From Piliocolobus tephrosceles (taxonomy: Eukaryota > Chordata > Mammalia > Primates > Cercopithecidae), in NCBI RefSeq assembly GCF_002776525.5, contig NC_045443.1, forward strand, positions 39,642,899 through 39,706,898: a DNA stretch of 64,000 bases. The letters run 5' to 3'. The notes below the pieces were generated by a model that worked only from the letters and a program-made list of their open reading frames with translations, searched no databases and was not told where the DNA came from. Each line of letters begins with the position of its first letter. Position 1 is the stretch's first letter. Shown here one piece after another: positions 56,600-64,000 of this stretch. The position numbers were made by a program, and so were the translations under genes.

Positions 56600-57012
56600 T
56601 CTATTATTATGCTATTTGTTGCCCGAAAAACTTATGTTTTTCATTGTGTTTTTGTTTTATAGGTCCTGTGAGATTTATGCTTAAGGAAGTTCTATTTTGG
56701 TGTGTTTTGGGGATTTGTTTCAAGATTTAGAGTTCCTTTTAACAATTCATGTAGTGCTGGTTTGGTAGTGGTGATTTCTCTCAACATTTCTTTGTCTGAG
56801 AAAGAGTATCTTTCTTCCATTTACAAAGCTTAGTTTTGCTGGATACCAAACTCTTGGTTGATAATTATTTTGTTTAAGAAGGCTAAAGATAGGGCCCCAA
56901 TCCCTTCTAGCTTTTAGGGTTTCTGCTGAAAAATCTGCTGTTAATCTGATAGGTTTTCCTTCATAGGTTACCTGATGCTTTTGCCTCATGGCTCTTAAGA
57001 TTCTTTCCTTTG

Positions 57013-57331
57013 TTGCTGGGCACAGTGGCTCACACCTGTAATCCCAGCCTTTTGGGAGGCCGAGATGGGTGGATCACCTGAGGTCAGGAGTTCGAGATCA
57101 GCCTGGCCAACATGGTGAAACCCTGTCTATACTAAAAATACAAAAATTAGCCAGGCATGATTGCAGGCACCTGTAATCCCAGCTACTTGGGAGGCTGAGG
57201 CAAGAGAATTGCTTGAACCCCGGAGGTGAAACTTGCAGTGAGCCGAGACCATGCCATTGCATTCCAGCCTGGGCAACAAGAGTGAAACTCCATCTCAAAA
57301 AAATAAATAAAAATAAAAAATAAAAAAAAAT
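57013..57331 (+). mobile_element. Alu (AluS-like) inside L1 ORF1
   Basis: Starts ttgctgggcacagtggctca; tail of AAAT units. Target-site duplication aagattctttccttt at 56998-57011 and 57333-57347. Confidence 0.96.
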
Positions 57332-57591
57332 AAAGATTCTTTCCTTTAACTTTAGATAACCTGGATGCCTATGTGCCTAGGTGATGATCTTTTTGTGATA
57401 AATTTCCCTGGTGTTCTTTGAGTTTCTTGTATTTAGATGTCTAGGTCTCTAGCAAGGCTGGGAAAATATTTCTGAATTATTCCATCAAATATGTTTCCCA
57501 AGCTTTTAGATTTATCTTCTTCCTCAGGAACACCAATTATTCTTATGTTCGGTTGTTTAACATTATCTCAAACTTCCTGGAGGCTTTGTTC

Positions 57592-57852
57592 TTTTTTTTT
57601 TTTTGAGTCAGAGTCTCCCTTTGTCATCCAGGCTGCAGTGCAATGGCATGATCTTGGCTCACTGCAACCTTCACCTCCCAAGTAGCTGAGATTACTGATG
57701 ACTACCACTATGCCTGGCTAATTTTTGTATTTTTAGTAGAGACGGGGTTTCACCACATTGGCCAGGCTGGTCTAGAACTCCTGACCTCAGGTGATCTGCC
57801 AGTCTTGGCCTCCCAAAGTGCTAGGATTACAGGTGTGAGCCACCGTGCCTGA
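57592..57852 (-). mobile_element. Alu inside L1 ORF1, with internal deletion
   Basis: T-run, then tgagtcagagtctccctttg; about 35 bp of the right arm are missing. Ends ccaccgtgcctgac. Target-site duplication about ctttgttctttt at 57584-57595 and cttagttcattt at about 57858-57869. Confidence 0.9.
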
Positions 57853-58294
57853 CTGACTTAGTTCATTTTTAAAAATTCTTATTTCTTTGCCTTTGTTGGA
57901 TTGAGTTAATTCAAAAGTCTTATCTTTGTGCTCCAGAGTTCGTTCTTCTACTTGTTTGATTCTATTGCTAAGACTTTCCATTATATTTTGCAGTTCTCTA
58001 AGTGTGTCTTTCATTTCCAGAAGTTGTGATTGTTTTTCATTTATGCTATCTATTTCACTGAAGGCTTCCCCTTCATATCTTGTATCATTTTTCAATTTCA
58101 TTTAGCTAGACTTAAGCTTTCTTTGGTGCTTCCTTGATCAGATTAATAATTGACCTTCTGAATTCTTTTTCTGGCAAGTCAGTGATTTCTTCATGGTTTA
58201 GATTCATTGCTAGTGAGCTAGTGTGATTTCTGAAGGATACTAAAGAACCTTGTTTTATCATATTACCGGAAATGTTTTTCTGGTTCCTTCTCAT

Positions 58295-59395
58295 TTGGAT
58301 AGACTGTGAGGGAATATCTGGGGCTCAAGGGCTGCTGTTCAGATTCTTTTTTCCAAGGGGTGCTCCTTTGATGTGGTGCTCTCCCCGTTCCCCTAGGGAT
58401 GTGGCTTCCTGAGAGCCTAACTGCAGTGATTGTTATTTTTCTTCTGCATTTAGCTACCCAGTGGAGCTACTAGGCTCTGGGCTGCTACTGGGCTTATCTG
58501 CACAGAGTTCTATGATGTAAACTGTCTTCAGGTCTCTCAGTTGTGGATATCAGCACTTACTCCAGAGGAAGTGGCAGGGGAATGAAGTGGACTCTGTGAG
58601 GGTCCTTGTTTATAGTTTTGTTTATTGTGCTAGTTTTGTGTTGGTTGATCTCCAACCAGGAGATGGTGCTTTCAAGAGAGCATCAGCTGTAGTAGTATAG
58701 GGAGGATGAGACAGTGGGTGGGGCCATAGAACTCCCAAGAGATTATGTCCTTTGTTTTCGGCTACCAGGACAGGTAGAGAAAGACCATCAGGTTGGTGCA
58801 GAGTTAGGTGTATCTGAGCTTAACTCTCCTTGCCAGGGCTTGCTGCAGCTGTTGTGGGGGTTAGGGGTGTTCTCAGACCAATGGAGTTATGTTCCCAGCT
58901 GGGTTATGGCTGGCTGCCCCTGCTGTGTCATGCAAGTCACCAGGGAAGTGGAGGAAAGCCGGCAGTTACAGACCTCACCCATGCAGCCCAAAAGGCCAGT
59001 CTCACTCCTACCATGCTCCCTCCACAGCACCGACTTCATATCTAGGCAGGGAGTGAGCAAAGCTGAGAACTTGTCCCAGGCTGCCAGCCTCCCAGTTGAG
59101 AAAGCAAGCAGGGATTTCAGGTTTTGTGCCTCCTTGCCTGCTGTGGCTTTGGTGCTGTGTCTGCACTTCTAATTCACCAGTTCTCCCACGTTCTGTCCAG
59201 GAAACTGCATTTGGTCAAAATTGTTACAAAGTTCAGCTGGAAGTTTTCTTCTCCCTGTGGTCTTTTCCTTGTTCTTCACAAGGACCTCCCCAAGGACCCC
59301 TATGAGACAAAGTAAGAAATGGCTTCCCTGGGGACTGAGAGTGCCTAGGGGCTCTTCCTGTTGCTTCTTCTACCTCAGTATTTTGCTCAGCTAGA
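58295..59395 (-). promoter_or_regulatory. L1P 5' UTR (former internal promoter)
   Basis: The region upstream of ORF1 on the minus strand, more GC-rich than its surroundings and containing tctgttcagattctttt, a ctccccgttcccctagggat block and ttggttgatctccaaccagg. In intact L1 this region holds the sense promoter and, in many primate L1s, an antisense promoter. Promoter function of this old copy is not shown. On the plus strand (antisense to L1) a 152-residue frame spans 58714-59172; see findings. Confidence 0.65.
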
Positions 59396-60817
59396 ATAGT
59401 TTTAGTTTTACAGAAAAGTTACAAAAATGGTACAGAGTCTTCTTGTATAGCTCTCACTCAGTATTCCATATTGTTTTATCTTACTATGTCATTTGTCACA
59501 AGTAATGAACTAACATTGATACAATTTTTAATTGTATGTCTTTGAAGTATACAACTTGATGTGATAAACATATACATTGTGAAATAATCACCACAATCAA
59601 GATAATGAAAGTATCCATCAACTCACACAGTTACTTTTTTATGATAAGAACCCTTAGGATCTACTTCTTAGCAAATTTCAAGTATACATTAAGGTATTGT
59701 TACCTACAGTCATTATGCTATGCATTAGATTTCCAGAATGTATTCATTTTGCACAACTGAAACTTTGCAACAATTGACCAACATCTTTTCATATTCCCCC
59801 TTTCACAGCCCCTCATCACCACTATCCTTCTTTCTGCTTCTATGAATTTGACTATTTTAGATTCCACATTTAAGTGAGATTTGTTGAATCTAATTTGTGA
59901 AATGTAGTATTTTTCTTTCAATGTGTGGCCTATTTCACTTAGCATAATGTTATACGAGTTCATTCATGTCACAAATTACAGAATTTTCTATTTTAAAGGC
60001 TGAAAAATATTCCACTATATGTATATACTATATTTTCTTATCCATTCATCTGTCAATGAACATTTAGATTGTTTCCATATCTTGGCTATTGTGAATAATG
60101 CTGTTAACAAACATAGGTATCCTTTAATATCCAGATTTCAATTCTTTTCAAATCGCAAAAGGGTGATAGCTGGGTCATGTGGTAGTTATATTTTAATTTT
60201 TTAAAGAAACTCCATAGTGTTTTCCATAATGGCTGTACTAATTTACATTCTCACTAATAATATGTAAGGGTTCCTTTTCTCCAAATCTTTGCAGGCCAAC
60301 ACTTGTTATTTATTTATTTATTTTTAATAATAGCCATCTTAACAGGTGTGAAATGATATCTCACTGTGATTTTGATTTGCATTTTCCTCATGGTTACTCA
60401 TGTAAGCACCTTTTCATATGCCTATTGGTTATTTGTATGTCTTCTTTGGACAAAAGTCTATTCACATTCTTTGCCCATTTAAAAATCAGATTGATTGTTC
60501 TTTTGCTTTTGAGTTGTATGTGTTCCTTACTTATTTTGGAAATTAACCCCTTATTAGATACACAGTTTGCAAATATATTTTTTCATTGTTTAGGTTGCTT
60601 TTTCATTGTTAATTGTTTCCTTTGCTATGCAGAAGAAGCTTTTTATTTTTATGTAATCCTACTTGTTTATTTTTGGTTTTATTCCATATGCTTTTGGTGT
60701 CAAAGTCTGAAAATGGTTGCTGAGAACAATGCCAAAAAATTGTTTCCCCTATATTTTTTTCTGGGAGTATTATTGTTTCAGGTCTTAATATACTGTGATT
60801 TGATTGGTGTGCATGGT

Positions 60818-60877
60818 GTAAGATAAGGGTTCAATTTCATTCTTTTTGTAAGATAAGGGTTCAATTTCATTCTTTTA
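60818..60877 (+). repeat. 30-bp tandem duplication in L1 ORF2 relic
   Basis: gtaagataagggttcaattt begins at 60818 and again at 60848, period 30. The antisense frame therefore carries a ten-residue repeat (MKLNPYLTKR then MKLNPYLTPC). Confidence 0.95.
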
Positions 60878-62330
60878 TGTGTGGATATCCAGCTTTCCCA
60901 ACACAATTTATTGGAGAGACTATCTTCACTCCATTGTGCATTCTTGGCACTCTTGTTGAACATTAGTTGGCCTTATATGTGTGGATTAATTTCTGGGTCC
61001 TTGATTCTGTTCCATTGGCCTATGTGTCTGTTTTTATGGTAGTGACATACTCTTTTGATTATTATAGCTTTGTAGTAGATTTTGAAATTAGGAAGAGTGA
61101 TGCCTCCAGCTTTATTCTTCTTATTCAAGATTGCTGTGGTTATTCAGGGTCTTTGTGGTTCCATACAAATTTTAGGATTGTTTTTTCTATTTCTGTATAA
61201 AAAAATTCTATGTAAATTTTGATAAGGTTTGCATTGAATTTGTACATTGCTTCGGGTAGTATGAACATTTTAACAATATTAAGTCTTATTTCTTTTATCA
61301 ATGTTTTATAGTTCTCAGTGTATAGTTTCATCTTGGTTATTATACTCCTAAGCATTTTCTTCTTTTTGATGATCTTGTAAATGGGATTGCTTTCTTTTTG
61401 GATAGTTTGTTATTGCAGTATAGAAACACGACTAATTTTTTATGTTGACTTTGTATGATACAACTTTACTGAATTCATTTATTAGTTCTAACAGTTTTTT
61501 TTTTTTTTTCCGTGAAGTCTTCTGTATATGAGACCATGGCATCTGCAAACAGATAAAATTTTATGTCTTCTTTTCCTATTTGGATACCCGCTATTTTCCC
61601 CTGCCTCCTCTTTTAGTATTTTTGCCTAATTGCTTTGGCAAGGACATTCAGTACTATATTGAATAGAAGTGGTGAGAGTGGACATCCTTGTCTTATTTCT
61701 GATCTTAGAAGAAAATCTCAGCTTTCACCATTGAATATGTTATCTGTGAACTTGTCATCTATGGCCTTTATTATGTTAAGGCACTTACCTTGTATATCTA
61801 ATTTGTTGAGAGTTTTTATCACACAAAAATATTGAATTTTGTCAATTTTTTTTCTTTGTTTAATGAGATGATCCTTCTAATGAGATTTCTTATTCTAATG
61901 AAATAATTTTTATCCTTTATTCTATTAGTGTAGTATGTCACATTGATTTATTTATTTTTTGAACCATCCTTACATCCCAGGGATAAATCTTAAACATAGT
62001 ATATGATCCTTTTAATGTGCTGTTGAATATGGTTTGCTAGGATTTTGTTAAGGATTTGGTCCTGGGCTTTTCTTTGTTGGGAGGCTTTTGTTTATTGCTT
62101 CACTCTCCTTACTTGTTACTGGCCTGTTCATATTTTTCTATTTTTTCATGATTCTTGGTAGGTTGTATGAATTTAGGAATTTGTCAGTGTTTTCTAGCTT
62201 GTGAAATTCATTGCAGCAGAATTGTTCATATATTCTCATACGATCTTTTGTATTTCTGTGGTATCAGTTGTAATGTCTCCTCTTTCATTTATTCTTTTAT
62301 TTATTTGAGTCTTGTCTCTTTTTTTCTTTT

Positions 62331-62500
62331 CAGTTCTAGGGTACATGTGCAGGATATGCAGGTCTGTTACATAGGTAATCATGTGCCATAGTGGTTTACT
62401 GCACCTGTCAACCCATCACCTACGTATTAAGCCCAGAATGCATTAGCCATCCTTTCTAATATTCTCTCTCCCCCACCCTACTCTGCCAAAAGACCCCATC
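62331..62500 (-). mobile_element. Short L1 3' end inserted in L1MA
   Basis: cagttctagggtacatgtgc, ggatatgcaggtctgttaca and caacccatcacctacgtatt match the reverse of a primate L1 3' UTR. Target-site duplication tctttttttcttt at about 62317-62329 and tcttttttcttt at about 62499-62510. The L1MA sequence resumes at ctaaaggtttgtcaatg. Confidence 0.85.
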
Positions 62501-62966
62501 TTTTTTCTTTGTATAACTAAAGGTTTGTCAATGTTTTTTATCTTTTCAGAAACCAATTCTTAGTTTCAGTAATGTTTCTAGTTTGTTTCATTTATTTCTG
62601 CTCTGATCTTTATTATTTCTCTTTTGTTAACTTTGGGGTTAGTATGTTTTTCTCATTACATGAGGTACAAAGTTATTTATTATTTATTTATTCAAGAATG
62701 TGTTGTTTATTCCACATATTTGTGAAATTTCCAAAATTTCTATTGTATTTTTAGTTTCATGCCCTTGTGATTGGAAAAGACATTTGACATGATTTAAATC
62801 TTCTTAAATTTGGTCATACTTGTTTTGTGGCTTAACACATGATTTATCCTGAAGAATGCTTTATGTGCCCATGAGAAAAATGTGTATTCCGTTGCTGTTA
62901 GATTGAATGTTCTGTATGTGTCTGTTAAGTTCATTTGGTCTACAGTATTGTTCAAGTCCAATTTTT

Positions 62967-63237
62967 TTTTTATTTTTATTCTTTTTGAGACAGAGTTTCT
63001 ATTGCCCAGGCTGGAGTGCAGTGCACAACCTCAGTTTATTGCAGCCTCTGCCTCCTGGTTTCAAACTGTTCTCCTGTCTCAGCCTCCTGAGTAGCTGGGA
63101 TTACAGGTGCTCACCACCACGCCCAGCTAATTTTGTATTTTTAGTAGAAACGGGGTTTCACCATGTTGGCCAGGCTGGTCTCCCCACCTCAGCCTCTTGA
63201 AATACTGGGATTAGAGGTGTCAGCCACCACACCCGGC
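62967..63237 (-). mobile_element. Alu inside L1MA, with small deletions
   Basis: T-rich tail, then ttgagacagagtttctattg; a few internal deletions. Ends gccaccacacccggc. Target-site duplication caagtccaattttt at 62953-62966 and caagtccaccattttt at 63237-63252. Confidence 0.94.
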
Positions 63238-64000
63238 AAGTCCACCATTTTTAAAAATCGATTTTCTGCTTGAATGATCTATCCAATGCTGAAAGTAGGG
63301 CACTGAAATCCCCTGCCATTATTGTATTGCTGTCTATTTCTCCTTTCAGCTCTATTAATATTTGCTTTATATATTTAGATGCTTCAATGTTGGGAACATA
63401 TATAATTGTTATACACTTTTGATGAATTGACCCTTTTTTCATTGTATAATGACCTTCTTTACCTCTTGTTATGGTTTTTGACTTATAGTCTATTTTATCT
63501 GATATAAGTGTAGCCACCCAATTTGGTTTCCATTTGCATGTGATATCTTTTTCCATCATTTTACTTTCATCCTATGTGTCTTTAGAGCTAAAGTGAGTCT
63601 CTTGTGGGCAGAGTATAGTTAGATCTTGTTTTTTTATCTATTCAACCAGTCTATGTCTTTTGAGTGCAGAATTTAATCCACTTACACTTTAGTAATTATT
63701 GATAGGTAATGAGTTACTATTGCCATTTTGTTAATGTTTTCTGGCTGTATTGTAGATTATTTCTTCCTTTCATTTTCTTTTGTCGTCTTCCTTTGTAATT
63801 TGATGGGTTTTTTTGTAGTTTTATGTTTTGATTCTTTTTTCTTTATCTATTGTCCATAATAGATTTTTTTCTTGTGATTAGCGTGAGGCTTACATAAAAG
63901 ATCTTACAACTTTCTGTCTTCAGCTGATAACAACTTAATTTTGATTATAAAAACTTTATTTTTTTACTTCCCTACCTTTTATTTAATTTATATTAATATT

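Larger units (their letters stand above)
56747..58294 (-). pseudogene. L1 ORF1, broken and interrupted by two Alus
   Basis: The N-terminal part begins near 58294 (NQKNISGNMIKQGSL, then EITDLPEKEFRRSIINLIKE). A coiled-coil part follows at about 57900-58100 (MKDTLRELQNIMESLSNRIK). The C-terminal domain is at 56747-56989 (KHQVTYEGKPIRLTADFSAE, then TLKARRDWGPIFSLLK). ORF1p is the RNA-binding chaperone that coats L1 RNA. Two Alus and frameshifts separate the parts. Confidence 0.88.
52524..59395 (-). mobile_element. Full-length primate L1P, antisense, hosting two Alus
   Basis: Runs from the 3' UTR (plus: ttttggggaacaggtggtgt) through ORF2, ORF1 and a 5' UTR ending near 59395. After subtracting two Alus the length is about 6.2-6.3 kb, full-length for L1. 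A likely target-site duplication is aatagttctattagg (about 52513) and aatagttttagtttt (about 59396). ORFs are broken, so it is not autonomous. It interrupts older L1M sequence. Confidence 0.9.
60200..63600 (-). pseudogene. L1 ORF2 relic, catalytic motif lost
   Basis: Pieces of ORF2p on the minus strand: endonuclease end near 63251-63559 (EIDSNTIMAGDFSALLSALD), reverse-transcriptase region near 61530-61560, and C-terminal region toward 60200. The catalytic FADD motif reads FADA at 61538-61549 (plus ggcatctgcaaa), so one catalytic aspartate is gone. Many stops and shifts, plus two inserted elements, break it. Confidence 0.85.
59396..64000 (-). mobile_element. L1MA-type L1, antisense, truncated by the window edge
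   Basis: Starts in the 3' UTR (plus: acagaaaagttacaaaaatg, then tgaaataatcaccacaatca) and runs through ORF2 to its endonuclease end beyond 63.5 kb. It is older than the L1P next to it. A small L1 piece (62331-62500) and an Alu (62967-63237) are inserted in it. The remaining 5' part lies outside the window. Confidence 0.9.

Noticed and set aside
60353..60826. 157-residue plus-strand frame looking like a multi-pass membrane protein
   Set aside because: Antisense of the L1MA ORF2, same artefact as above.
1..64000. CRISPR array, bacterial operon or phage content
   Set aside because: The window is full of primate-specific Alu and L1 elements. The tandem repeats seen are microsatellites or local duplications, without spacer structure.

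Overview
This is primate nuclear DNA with no host gene that I can support. It is AT-rich and packed with Alu, L1, L2, MIR, LTR and old DNA-transposon copies. The longest open frames all fall inside repeats or lack any coding signature. I see no exon chain, CpG island, tRNA, rRNA or recognisable small-RNA gene, so the window is intergenic or deep intronic. One truncated AluY at about 31.63-31.93 kb carries several diagnostic bases that I associate with Old World monkey AluY subfamilies (AluYRa type) rather than with ape AluY. That points to a cercopithecid such as macaque, baboon or vervet; this rests on one element and is an inference.

Layout. From 0 to 16 kb the DNA is mostly old and diverged (L2, MIR, LTR-like pieces, L1M remnants), with younger Alus at 0.16, 7.2, 8.2, 14.2 and 15.5 kb and a nested Alu/L1 pair at 8.17-8.80 kb. 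From 16 to 31 kb there are an AluY and an AluS, a long pyrimidine tract followed by a TG/TA tract (17.66-17.98 kb), an 882-bp ERV-type LTR (19.29-20.18 kb), a 59-bp tandem duplication (22.3 kb) and many L2 and MIR relics. From 31 to 39 kb there are three Alus, a complex inverted-repeat rearrangement (32.59-33.29 kb), and a long L2 split by a primate L1 that carries a 5' inversion (36.17-37.25 kb). From 39 to 44.5 kb lies a MER5-type element with a 60-bp templated insertion, then antisense L1 pieces. From 44.5 to 52.4 kb there are MIRs, an LTR split by an AluY, a MER20, an L1ME-type relic and a MaLR LTR split by an Alu. From 52.5 kb to the end there are two long antisense L1s in a row: a full-length but dead L1P (52.5-59.4 kb, hosting two Alus) and an L1MA-type element that runs off the window and hosts a small L1 and an Alu.

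Nine of ten L1 segments lie on the minus strand. If the window is intronic, that would favour a host transcript on the plus strand. Retrotransposon ORF remnants are annotated as pseudogenes; all are broken.

I looked for an undescribed gene system and did not find one. The items most worth a second look are structural: the A-B-A'-B' inverted duplication near 33 kb, the templated insertion inside the MER5-type element at 39.8 kb, the right-right-left Alu at 0.16-0.66 kb, and the lineage-marking AluY.
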